A stretch of DNA of 64,000 nt from Sphingomonas sp. BK580 (GTDB taxonomy: Bacteria > Pseudomonadota > Alphaproteobacteria > Sphingomonadales > Sphingomonadaceae), in NCBI RefSeq assembly GCF_014194975.1, contig NZ_JACIAY010000009.1:62001-126000 (forward strand), in the 5' to 3' direction. Below are positions 17,315 through 25,340 of this stretch, one piece after another. A program made the position numbers and the translations under genes. Below the pieces are notes generated by a model, which made no database searches, was not told the DNA's origin, and was given only the letters and a program-made list of their open reading frames with translations. Each line of letters begins with the position of its first letter. Position 1 is the first letter of the stretch.

Positions 17315-20209
17315 TTAGAAGCGCGCGCGGACGCCGAACAGGTAGCGCGAGCCGGTGTTCTGCAGCATCAGCAGCCGGTCCTCAATCACCGAGTAGTCGT
17401 GGACATATTGGTTGGTGAGATTGACCCCCTGCGCGTAGACCTGGAACACCGGCGTGACGTCGTAGGAGACGCTCATGTCGAGCTGGCCGTAAGCGGCGCG
17501 GTTCTCGGGCCGCGACGCCGCGCCGAAACACTGACGCAGGAACGACGAGCGCCAGTTGTACGAGGCGCGCGCCTGGAGCCCGTATTTCTCGTAGAACAGG
17601 CTGCCGTTGGCGGAGTGCGGCGACAGGCCGTTGTAGCCGCAGTTGTTGGCGTTGGTGCCGCTGCCCTCGGCCCGCTCGACGTTGCTCGACACATAGGTGT
17701 AATTGCCAGCGACGCCGAAGCCGCCGAGCGCGCCGGGCAGCAGCCGGTCGAACGTGTACTGGCCGCCCACCTCGACGCCCGCGATCGAGCCGCTCTGGCC
17801 GTTGCGCGTGCGCGTGTCGAGGAAGTCGAAGCCGGCGATCGTCACCGGCAGCGTCTGGCTCTCGAGGAAGTCGGTAAACGCCTTGTAGAAGCCCGAGACG
17901 CTGACGTAGCTCACGTCGGTGATGTAATATTCGAGCGACACGTCATAGTTGGTCGACTTGAACGGGCGCAGCGCCGGGTTGCCGCCGCTCGAGGTCGCGT
18001 TGGTCAGCCGTCCGCCATAGCTGTTGTCGACGCCGAGCGAGGTCAGCGTCGGCCGGGTCACCGTCTTCGACACCGCGGCGCGCGCGAGCATGCTGGGCGT
18101 GATCGCATATTTGATGTTCGCCGAGGGCAGGAAGTCGGTGTAGCTGTTCCTGACGCTGATCGCCTGCGGGTCGGTGTAGATGAAGTTCAGATTGTCGTCG
18201 CCCGGGTTGACGAAGATGCGCACGATCTGCTGCCCGAAGCCGGCCGAGCGCAGCCGCGTGCTGACGAAGCGGCCACCGACATTGCCCGACCAGTCGTCGC
18301 CCTTGAAGTTGGCGTTGAGATAGGCCGCGACCACCTTCTCCTCGACGTCGAGCCGCGCGTTGGGCCGGTCGCGCCGGCCATAGGGGCCGCCCGCCAGCGC
18401 CTGGACGCGCGCCGCCTCGGCCGCCTGCTCCTCCGCGGTGCGCCCCTGCCGCGGGCGCACGAGGTTGGCGGGATCGGACAGGAAGGCGAAGATGTCCTCC
18501 TGGTTGAAGGTGAAGAAGTCCTTCGGCAGGGCGTCGCTGCCCGAGGCGCCGGGCAGGAAGTTGCCGAGCGAATAGGCCTGGACGAGGTTGGACGGGATCG
18601 GGATGTCATAGCCGCAATAGGTGCAGACCGTATCCGAATTGTCCGCGCGCGTGCGCACCTTGCGGCGCTGGTTGTAGGAGGCGCCGAACATCAGCGACTG
18701 CAGGATGCCGCGGTCCGCCTTCCACTCGCCGTCCGCGTGGAACTCGCTGCCCTTGTCGCTCACGCGCGTGAGGTCGTTCTGTGCGAAGTGCGCGCGCAGC
18801 AGGCTGGCGTCGGTGATCGGGCCCAGGTTGGTGAGGCCCGGCAGGTCGTTCTGCGGGTTGAGGTCGAACCGCACCGCGGTCTGCGCCAGCGAGCCGACGA
18901 CGACGAACTTGTACGGATTGCGCTGCGTCGCCTTGGTGGTGGAGGCGTCGAGCTTGAGCTTGAGCTGGTCGGAGACGTCCCAGGCGAGATTGGCGCCGAC
19001 CTGGTAGCTCTCGGTCTCGCGCTGGCTGGTCCAGACGATATTGTCGTTCTGCTGCCGGGTCACGCGCGAGTCGCTGCCGTCCGCGAGCGGCTGGAGCAGG
19101 CCGGGGTTGACCGCGAGGAAGTCCGAGCCGGGGCGATTGAAGCCGATCACCGTGTTGTTGGCGTCGGTCTCGACGCCGAGGAAGCGCTCGGTGAAGAAGT
19201 CGCCGTAGCGCCGCGTGTACTGCGAGACGTTGAACTGCGAGTAGATGCCGTCGACGGTGAGCAGCAGCCGATCGGTGAGCTGCCCCTGGATCGAGCCGGC
19301 GACGTTGATCCGCTCGCGCTTGTCCTCCTCGCGGTCGAAATTGAACTCGCGCGGCGTGTGGATGTCGCTGGGACTGTCGATCAGCGCCGCGGTGGTGAGC
19401 CCGGTCGACTGCGCGGTACCGTCGATCAGCCCCTGCGGGCCGAGGATCCAGCCGCCGATCCGCGCCGAGTCGAGCTGACTCCTGCGGTTGGTGTAGGAGG
19501 CCGAGAGCAGAGCGCCGAAGGTCTTGTCGGGGTTGGTCCAGGAGACGATGCCGGAGAAGTCCGGGCTCACCTTGTCGGCGAGCGAATCGTAGATGCCGCC
19601 CGCCGCCAGCGTGGCGTGGAAGCCCTCGCGCCCGTCGAGCGGCCGCGCCGTGACGACGTTGACGGTCGCGCCGATGCCGCCTTCCTGGAGCTGCGGCAGC
19701 GAGGTCTTGTAGACGTCGACGCGCTGGATCAGGTTCGAGGACAGCACGTCGAACGAGAACTCACGTCCCGGATTGTCGGTCGCCATGATGCGGCCGTTGA
19801 CCAGCACGGTGTTGAACTCCGGGCCGAGCCCGCGGACGGTGATGAACTGGCCCTCGCCGCCCGAGCGGTCGATCGCGACGCCGGTGATGCGCTGGAGCGA
19901 GTCGGCGATGTTGGTGTCGGGGAATTTGCCGGTGTCCTCGGCGGTGATCGAGTCGACGATGTTCTCGGCGTTGCGCTTGGTGGCGAGCGAGGAGCGCAGG
20001 CTGCTGCGGATGCCGGTGACGACGATGTCCTCGACCCCGTCCTGCGGCCCCGCGCCGGGGGGCGTCTCGGAAGGCCCCTGCGGCTCGGCGGGGGTGTCCG
20101 CCTGCGGCGTGCCGGTGGGGGCGACCGAGTTGGCGTTGGACGATTGCGCCATCACAGGCGACGCGGCGCAGGCGAACAGCGCCGCGCCCGCGAGCAGACG
20201 AGCTCTCAT
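17315..20209 (-). CDS. TonB-dependent receptor, sugar-type (Xanthomonas/Caulobacter subfamily)
   Basis: A 964-residue outer-membrane receptor. The signal peptide (MRARLLAGAALFACAASPVMA) is followed by a Pro/Thr/Gln-rich linker and the plug, which shows the subfamily hallmarks VTGIRSSLRSSLATKRNAENIVDS, AEDTGKFPDTNIADSLQRITGV and FNTVLVNGR. The barrel ends YLFGVRARF. Receptors of this subfamily usually import oligosaccharides and sit beside glycosidases. Here a GH27-like alpha-galactosidase and a GntR regulator are divergent across 393 bp, so an alpha-galactoside is the likely cargo. That is inferred from context. Confidence 0.94.
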   Translation of the reverse strand: MRARLLAGAALFACAASPVMAQSSNANSVAPTGTPQADTPAEPQGPSETPPGAGPQDGVEDIVVTGIRSSLRSSLATKRNAENIVDSITAEDTGKFPDTNIADSLQRITGVAIDRSGGEGQFITVRGLGPEFNTVLVNGRIMATDNPGREFSFDVLSSNLIQRVDVYKTSLPQLQEGGIGATVNVVTARPLDGREGFHATLAAGGIYDSLADKVSPDFSGIVSWTNPDKTFGALLSASYTNRRSQLDSARIGGWILGPQGLIDGTAQSTGLTTAALIDSPSDIHTPREFNFDREEDKRERINVAGSIQGQLTDRLLLTVDGIYSQFNVSQYTRRYGDFFTERFLGVETDANNTVIGFNRPGSDFLAVNPGLLQPLADGSDSRVTRQQNDNIVWTSQRETESYQVGANLAWDVSDQLKLKLDASTTKATQRNPYKFVVVGSLAQTAVRFDLNPQNDLPGLTNLGPITDASLLRAHFAQNDLTRVSDKGSEFHADGEWKADRGILQSLMFGASYNQRRKVRTRADNSDTVCTYCGYDIPIPSNLVQAYSLGNFLPGASGSDALPKDFFTFNQEDIFAFLSDPANLVRPRQGRTAEEQAAEAARVQALAGGPYGRRDRPNARLDVEEKVVAAYLNANFKGDDWSGNVGGRFVSTRLRSAGFGQQIVRIFVNPGDDNLNFIYTDPQAISVRNSYTDFLPSANIKYAITPSMLARAAVSKTVTRPTLTSLGVDNSYGGRLTNATSSGGNPALRPFKSTNYDVSLEYYITDVSYVSVSGFYKAFTDFLESQTLPVTIAGFDFLDTRTRNGQSGSIAGVEVGGQYTFDRLLPGALGGFGVAGNYTYVSSNVERAEGSGTNANNCGYNGLSPHSANGSLFYEKYGLQARASYNWRSSFLRQCFGAASRPENRAAYGQLDMSVSYDVTPVFQVYAQGVNLTNQYVHDYSVIEDRLLMLQNTGSRYLFGVRARF

Positions 20210-20253
20210 GATCCTCTCCCGATGTGCGGGGTCTTATGCCCTCGCCCTATTGA

Positions 20254-20266
20254 TCATCTTGTATGA
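20254..20266. promoter_or_regulatory. possible GntR operator half-site
   Basis: TCAT-cttgt-ATGA forms a small inverted repeat that contains TTGTATGA (20259-20266), 45-57 bases before the receptor start. A near copy, TTGTTTGA, lies at 20518-20525 before the alpha-galactosidase. FadR-type GntR proteins often bind GTA/TAC-containing half-sites, and the regulator is encoded in the same locus. This is weak evidence. Confidence 0.3.
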
Positions 20267-20356
20267 GTAGTGAGGTGTCAAGCGGAACGGGTTATTCGGA
20301 TCGATGATTCTTGGTGGGCGATTATCGAGGTGTTCGGCGAGGCTAATAGCCGCGAA

Positions 20357-20492
20357 ATCCTCCCCGGCACGGGAAGGGGGACCGCCGGCCGCAGGCCGTT
20401 GGTGAAGGAGTCGCTTCACGCAGCGCAACATACGAGGAAGCGCCCCTCCACCAGCCTGCGGCTGGTCCCCCTTCCCGCCAAGCGGGAAGGAT
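20357..20492. repeat. long dispersed inverted repeat, family B (copy 3)
   Basis: Arms CTTCCCG / CGGGAAGG and the inner pair GGGGGACC / GGTCCCCC, with CAGCCTGCGGCTG palindromes, fill the centre of the gap between the divergent receptor and alpha-galactosidase genes. It is placed so that each gene keeps its own proximal promoter. Confidence 0.6.
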
Positions 20493-20602
20493 TTACGTTC
20501 GCGAACACTCTCGACAATTGTTTGAGTATTGATACGCTCGGTGACGAGATCGCGGGCAGGGAGCCGGTCACCGGCCAGCCGCCGCGCGAGCGGGAGGAGA
20601 GG

Positions 20603-21991
20603 ATGATGGACGAGGTGCGACTCAGCCGGCGCGCGATGCTCGCGGCCGGGCTCGGCGGTGCCGCCGTGACCGCGCTGCCGGCGGCGGCGCAGCAGGCGCC
20701 GGGGGCGACCGGTGCGCCCGGCGGGGCCGGGGCCGGGGCCGCGCTCGCGCCGCGGCCGCCGATGGGGTGGAACAGCTGGAACAGCTTCGCCACCACGATC
20801 ACCGAGGCGCAGGCGCGCGAGACCGCGGCGATCATGCGCGAGAAGCTGCTGCCGTTCGGCTACGACGTCTTCACCGTCGACATCCAATGGTACGAGCCCA
20901 ACGCCACCAGCTACGAGTACAACAAGGTCGCCACGCCGACGCTCGATACGCACGGGCGCGTCATCCCCGCGCCCAACCGCTTCCCCTCGAGCGCGGACGG
21001 CTCGGGCTTCACCAAGCTCGCCGCCGCCGTGCACGCCTTGGGAATCCGCTTCGGCATCCACGTGATGCGCGGCATCCCGCGCGAGGCGGTGAAGCGCAAC
21101 CTGCCCGTGCTCGGCACCAGGCTGCGCGCCGCCGACGTCGCCGACACCTCGAGCATCTGCCCGTGGAACCCCGACATGTACGGCGTCGACATGAGCAAGC
21201 CCGGCGCGCAGGCCTATTACGACAGCATCTTCGCGCTCTACGCCTCCTGGGGGGTCGATTTCGTCAAGATGGACGACATGAGCCGCCCCTATGACTCGCA
21301 CGCGCCCGAGATCGAGGCGGCGCATCGCGCGATCCAGCGCTGCGGTCGCCCGATCACGCTCAGCCTGTCGCCCGGCGAGACCCCGGTGGCGCGCGGCGCG
21401 CACGTCCGCGAGTACGCGCAGATGTGGCGGATCAGCGACGATTTCTGGGACGAATGGGCGATGCTGGAGGCGCAGTTCACCCGGCTCGAGAACTGGAACC
21501 AGTGGCGCCGTCCCGGCGGCTGGCCCGACGCCGACATGCTGCCGCTCGGCCGGCTCGCGCTGGGCAAGCGCGACACCAAGTTCACCCCCGACGAGCAGCG
21601 CACGCTGATGACGCTCTGGTCGATCGCGCGCTCGCCGCTGATTATGGGCGGCGACCTGCGCCACCTCGACGCGTCGACGCTGGCGCTGCTCACCAATCGC
21701 GAGGTACTGGCGGTGAACCAGGCGAGCACCGACAACCGCCCGCACTTCATCGCCGACGGCACGCGGATCTGGTCGGCGCGGCCCGAGGGCAGTGGCGACC
21801 ATTACGTCGCTCTGTTCAACACCACCGACAAGGCGAAAGAGGTGGCGCTGCCGCTGCGCGAGCTGGACGTCACCGGCGCGGTGCGCGTGCGCGACCTGTG
21901 GTCGGGGCGCGACGACGGCAGCGCGAGCGGGCGGCTCGCGCGCACGCTCGCCTCGCACGGCGCGGGCCTGTATCGGCTGTCCGCGGCGTGA
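20603..21991 (+). CDS. alpha-galactosidase-like glycoside hydrolase (GH27 type)
   Basis: A 462-residue secreted glycosidase. A twin-arginine signal (LSRRAMLAAGLGGAAVTALP) is followed by a Gly/Ala linker and the clan-D barrel, beginning PRPPMGWNSWNSFATTITE. The catalytic nucleophile should be the first Asp of VDFVKMDDM, and the acid/base lies around WRISDDFWDEW, with GWPDADML and ARSPLIMGGDLRHL as further GH27 marks. A C-terminal beta-domain follows (HYVALFNTTDKAKEVALPL). GGAGGAGAGG directly precedes two tandem ATGs (20603 and 20606). Tat export implies folding before transport. It is co-oriented with the GntR regulator 14 bp downstream and likely forms an operon. The exact substrate is unproven. 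Confidence 0.9.
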   Translation: MMDEVRLSRRAMLAAGLGGAAVTALPAAAQQAPGATGAPGGAGAGAALAPRPPMGWNSWNSFATTITEAQARETAAIMREKLLPFGYDVFTVDIQWYEPNATSYEYNKVATPTLDTHGRVIPAPNRFPSSADGSGFTKLAAAVHALGIRFGIHVMRGIPREAVKRNLPVLGTRLRAADVADTSSICPWNPDMYGVDMSKPGAQAYYDSIFALYASWGVDFVKMDDMSRPYDSHAPEIEAAHRAIQRCGRPITLSLSPGETPVARGAHVREYAQMWRISDDFWDEWAMLEAQFTRLENWNQWRRPGGWPDADMLPLGRLALGKRDTKFTPDEQRTLMTLWSIARSPLIMGGDLRHLDASTLALLTNREVLAVNQASTDNRPHFIADGTRIWSARPEGSGDHYVALFNTTDKAKEVALPLRELDVTGAVRVRDLWSGRDDGSASGRLARTLASHGAGLYRLSAA

Positions 21992-22005
21992 CGGAGGAGA
22001 GAGCG

Positions 22006-22749
22006 GTGAACGAGCTACCCGGTCAGGAGGCCGCGCTGCAATCGACCGGGCGGCGCTGGCGCGGCGCGATCGGCAACATGCTGGGCCGCGCGATCCTCTC
22101 GGGCGAATATGCGCCCGGCGACGTGCTGCCCGGCGAGATCGTCTTCGCCGAGACCAACGGCGTCTCGCGCGGCGCCTATCGCGAGGCGGTGCAGGGGCTG
22201 ATCGCCAAGGGGCTGGTGGAGAGTCGCCCCAAGACCGGCACCCGCGTGCTGCCGCGGCGGCGCTGGAACATGCTCGACCCCGACGTGCTCGCCTGGGCCT
22301 TCGCCGACAAGCCCGACATGGCGCTGCTGCGCAGCCTGTTCGAGCTGCGCTCGGTGGTGGAGCCCGCCGCGGCCGCCTTCGCCGCCGAGCGCCGCGACCG
22401 CGAGGACCTCAAGGCGCTCAAGGACGCGCTGGCGCGGATGCGGCGGCACACGCTGTCGACAGAGGCGGGGCTCACCGCCGACCGCGACTTCCACGGCGCG
22501 ATCCTCGCCGCCTCGCGCAACGACGCGCTCGTGACGCTGTCGGCCGGGATCACCGCCGCGGTCGCTTGGACCACCCAGCTCAAGCAGCGCGACCGAGCGC
22601 TGCCGCGCGACCCCATCCCCGAGCATGCCGCGGTGTATGACGCCATCGCCGAGGGCGACACCGCGCAGGCCGCGGCGGCGATGCGCCGGCTGGTCGACCT
22701 CGCGCTAGATGACACCCGCGCCGCGCTCACCGACGCGATCGAGGGCTGA
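22006..22749 (+). CDS. FadR-subfamily GntR transcriptional regulator
   Basis: A 247-residue regulator. The winged helix lies at about residues 20-85 (ILSGEYAPGDVLPGE, GVSRGAYREAVQGLIAKGLVESRPKTGTRVL). The C-terminal all-helical FCD ligand domain shows LFELRSVVEPAAAAFAAERR, DRDFHGAILAASRNDAL and PIPEHAAVYDAIAEGD, whose Asp/His residues bind metal and ligand in the family. GTG at 22006 follows GGAGGAG. The gene is 14 bp after the alpha-galactosidase, so it probably senses a sugar acid or sugar of the same pathway and controls the divergent receptor. The ligand is unknown. Confidence 0.9.
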   Translation: MNELPGQEAALQSTGRRWRGAIGNMLGRAILSGEYAPGDVLPGEIVFAETNGVSRGAYREAVQGLIAKGLVESRPKTGTRVLPRRRWNMLDPDVLAWAFADKPDMALLRSLFELRSVVEPAAAAFAAERRDREDLKALKDALARMRRHTLSTEAGLTADRDFHGAILAASRNDALVTLSAGITAAVAWTTQLKQRDRALPRDPIPEHAAVYDAIAEGDTAQAAAAMRRLVDLALDDTRAALTDAIEG

Positions 22750-22989
22750 GTCTTATTCTGGCACGATTGCGTCCGTATTGTGTCTGACTCGCGCCGCTCG
22801 CTCCATTATGAAGGGGATTGTCGCCCAACGGCGATACTGGGCCGTGCGGAACTCCCTTGGTTCACCACGACGCACGGCCCTTTACCGCCGCGCCGGGCCA
22901 TCGCTACCTTGTCATCGCGGGATCGGTTCAGGATGACGCCGTCGTGTGCGGAAGATGGCCCGCCCTGAGCTGCACGGAACCGCCTCACC

Positions 22990-23424
22990 TCACCGCGTCG
23001 GCATGCGGCGACCGAAGCCGCCCGGCGCGACTCGGCGCACCGGCGCCGCCGCCGGCGGGAACTTCGTCAACAGCCGCTGCACGCGATAGACCACTTCCTC
23101 CGGGTCACACGGCTTTTTCAGATAATCGTTGCAGCCGGCGAAATAGGCGAGCTGCACGTCCTGGTCGTTGCGCCGCCCCGTCAGCATCAGCACCGGGAGG
23201 TCGAACAGCTGCGGCGACTTGCGCAGCTCCTGCAGCAGCAGCACGCCGCTCAGCTCGGGCATGCTGCAATCGAGCACGACCAGGTCGGGCCGGCGCGCCT
23301 TGATCGCGCGCAGCGCCTCGCGGCTGTCGATCAGTGCACCCGCGGTGTGACCGGCGGCGCGCAGTGCGTCGCACACCAGCTCGCCCCAGATGTCGTCGTC
23401 GTCAGCGACAATGATATGCGCCAT
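22990..23424 (-). CDS. single-domain response regulator
   Basis: A 144-residue CheY-like receiver. The acidic pocket is AHIIVADDDDIWGE, the phospho-acceptor Asp is in DLVVLDCSMPELSG, and the conserved Thr and Lys are in PVLMLTGRRND and YLKKPCDPEE. A basic, proline-rich tail of about 25 residues follows and no output domain is present, so it acts through partner proteins. ATG at 23424 begins MAHIIVADDD. No partner kinase is adjacent. The nearest hybrid kinase in this window lies at 46.9-49.4 kb. Confidence 0.9.
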   Translation of the reverse strand: MAHIIVADDDDIWGELVCDALRAAGHTAGALIDSREALRAIKARRPDLVVLDCSMPELSGVLLLQELRKSPQLFDLPVLMLTGRRNDQDVQLAYFAGCNDYLKKPCDPEEVVYRVQRLLTKFPPAAAPVRRVAPGGFGRRMPTR

Positions 23425-23512
23425 GGTCCCGTTATCCTCGCGATATCGCGCGGGGTGCCATGAAATGGCGAACGGCCGGTTAACGATGCGGTGAGCAGGG
23501 GTGGCGCCAACC

Positions 23513-23815
23513 TCAGGCGAGCAGCTTCGGCCCGTCCTTCTGGAGCTTCTCGCGCAGCGGCTCGGCGAACATGGCGAGCAGACCGGGCAGCTCGAACACG
23601 GCGTGGACATTGCTGTCGGCCACGTCGAGCCGCACGCCGACGCGCTGCCCCATCCCCTCGACGGTGAAGTGCAGCGTGTCGCCGTCCCAGCGATGCTCGG
23701 TGACATGGCCGCCGGGGACATAGCCGGCGAGCTTGCCGAACCCGCCCTCGATCCGCTGCTTGGCGCCGGCCCGGCCGAGCTGGTGCGGCAGGTCGACCTC
23801 GACCGGGCGGCTCAT
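23513..23815 (-). CDS. polyhydroxyalkanoic acid system family protein
   Basis: A 100-residue cytosolic protein of the PHA_gran_rgn type. Visible features are [22 protein letters not shown] at the start and a beta-rich centre, [22 protein letters not shown], followed by a helix with [24 protein letters not shown]. Members are small and are found with polyhydroxyalkanoate granule genes, but the exact role is not settled. Its start overlaps the VOC gene stop by 4 bp (ATGA), so the two are translationally coupled. Confidence 0.85.
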   Translation of the reverse strand: MSRPVEVDLPHQLGRAGAKQRIEGGFGKLAGYVPGGHVTEHRWDGDTLHFTVEGMGQRVGVRLDVADSNVHAVFELPGLLAMFAEPLREKLQKDGPKLLA

Positions 23816-24258
23816 GCCACCGCCTCCGGCACGCGCGCGGCCGTCGCGAAGAGCTGCGAGTCATCGGCGAAGGCCTTGAATTCCAGCGCGTTGCCGCTGG
23901 GATCGCGGAAGAACATGGTGGCCTGCTCGCCCACCTGCCCCTTGAAGCGGACGTGCGGCGCGATGCCGAAGCGCACCCCAGCCGCCTCCACCCGCGCGGC
24001 GAGCGCGTGCCAGTCCGCCATGGTCAGCACGATGCCGAAGTGCGGCACGGGCACGTCATGGCCGTCGACCGGGTTGGTGACCGCGACCGCCTCGGCCGCC
24101 GGGTCGAGGTGAGCGACGATCTGGTGACCGCCGAGATCGAAGTCGATCCACGAGTCGCTCGAGCGCCCCTCGGCGCAGCCGAGCACGCCGCCGTAGAAGG
24201 CACGCGCCGCGGCGAGATCGTGGACCGGAAAGGCGAGATGGAAAGGGCGGAGGGTCAT
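23812..24258 (-). CDS. VOC (glyoxalase/bleomycin-resistance) family protein
   Basis: A 148-residue protein with two beta-alpha-beta-beta-beta modules. The N-terminal module is [26 protein letters not shown], and the second carries [20 protein letters not shown] and [16 protein letters not shown]. Metal ligands would be His8 and Glu at the LEFK position. The DPSGN...E signature is typical of dioxygenase- or glyoxalase-like members. I chose the ATG at 24258, since [10 protein letters not shown] fits the family. The in-frame ATG at 24276 has no better ribosome site. It overlaps the PHA-system gene by 4 bp. Substrate unknown. Confidence 0.87.
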   Translation of the reverse strand: MTLRPFHLAFPVHDLAAARAFYGGVLGCAEGRSSDSWIDFDLGGHQIVAHLDPAAEAVAVTNPVDGHDVPVPHFGIVLTMADWHALAARVEAAGVRFGIAPHVRFKGQVGEQATMFFRDPSGNALEFKAFADDSQLFATAARVPEAVA

Positions 24259-24657
24259 GGGGTCGATGTAACGCATCGGCGCTTCGCTGGGGAGGGGGCT
24301 CGCGGCACGACCCCGCTCTTCGTCTCCCCGCCCCTTGCCGCAAGGACGCGGCGGCGGCAGAGCCCGGCGCCGTCGCTGCGGAAGCCGGATCGGACCGACA
24401 GGCGGGAGGTGCTCGTCGATCCTCCGACGTGATGTTCCTCTGCGACCGGTTCGCTGCCGCCCGTCCCTCAGCTACTTTCCCGCGAACGCGGGACCCCAGG
24501 GCCAGGCAGAACAACCATCAGCGGCGGAGGACCCCCGCGGTCGCGGAAGCCCGGGGGCGCTGCGTAGAGATGTGCCTCTGAAGGATAGCCCGGTTGAATA
24601 CCGACTAGCCTAGTCCTGGGCGGCGGCCCGCCGTAGACGGCGCTAACGCCCGCGCCC
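24259..24657. other. gene-free region with a repeat-like hairpin
   Basis: This 399-bp gap has no convincing reading frame. About 24479-24505 holds CCCGCGAACGCGGG followed by CCCAGGGCCAGG, which resembles one arm of the family A repeat. The start side must contain the promoter of the VOC/PHA-system pair. Nothing else is supported. Confidence 0.4.
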
Positions 24658-24879
24658 TCACCCGCGGGTCTTGGTCACGGTCTTCTGAGCGCGCGCCTGC
24701 TTCGCGTAATGATGGTGTGCGATCACGCAGCCGCCGGCGGCACCGAGCACCGCATGGCCCTTGCCGACGAGATGCCCCGCCACCGCGCCCGCCGCGGCGC
24801 CGCGCACGCAACCCTTGGCCAGCGCGGGCGAAGCCGTCGCCACCGCCAGCGGGACCGCGAGAAGAGAGATCAGTCGCAT
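24658..24879 (-). CDS. small secreted protein with glycine-zipper stretch
   Basis: A 73-residue protein. A signal peptide (MRLISLLAVPLAVATASPALA) is followed by a Gly/Ala-rich hydrophobic segment with GxxxG spacing (GAAAGAVAGHLVGKG, then VLGAAGG). The tail is basic, with HHH and KQARAQKTVTKTRG. Two cysteines, one in each Gly-rich half, could form a disulfide in the periplasm. GGAGG lies 5 bases before the ATG. Glycine-zipper proteins of this kind are often periplasmic or envelope-associated. No specific family is recognised. Confidence 0.75.
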   Translation of the reverse strand: MRLISLLAVPLAVATASPALAKGCVRGAAAGAVAGHLVGKGHAVLGAAGGCVIAHHHYAKQARAQKTVTKTRG

Positions 24880-25340
24880 CCTTGCCTCCGTCGTTCGATG
24901 ACGGTGAATGTACGCGCGCGCCCCCGCTGTGTTGCGTTAAACTTCGGTCATGTTCCCGGCGCGCCGCTGTCACGGCTCGCTGGCCGCGGAGGTGTGATCC
25001 ACGCCCCTATCGATACGAGGGGCGATGAGCGACAGCCGCAGCGCGGTAGGGCGATGATGGCGGCGAAGAACGATCCGGGCGAGTCCCCGCTGCCACGATG
25101 CCGCTCGCGGGGCAGATGGCGCGCGAGCACGGCGCGTCCTTTCCGTCGGAGCGACGATGCCGCCGGACGGCACAGTGGCGGCGGCTGTGGTGGATCGAGC
25201 AGGATGCCACCAGCGCGTCGGCGGTGGTGGACCCTCCCGCGCGGCGCCTGCCACGCGATCGCGTCGCGTCACGAACATCGAGCGACCGCCCTCGTCTAAC
25301 ACGCGCGTGTCACGCTCTCGGCACTGCCATCCTCCGAGCG
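24880..25340. other. gene-free region, 461 bp
   Basis: No reading frame with a good start, ribosome site and protein-like composition is seen on either strand. It holds the promoter of the small glycine-zipper gene (on the minus strand) and the 3' side of the SLOG protein gene. A short stretch near 24937 (GTTGCGTTAAAC) is AT-richer than its surroundings. No clear terminator is visible. Confidence 0.4.

Noticed and set aside
22750..22989. Small gene between the GntR regulator and the response regulator
   Set aside because: The short frames there disagree with each other, lack ribosome sites and overlap a hairpin-like repeat (GGATCGGTTCAGGATGACG); no coding evidence.
24970..25302. Minus-strand frame in the gap before the SLOG gene
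   Set aside because: No ribosome site, Arg/Pro-rich and without domain pattern; treated as non-coding.
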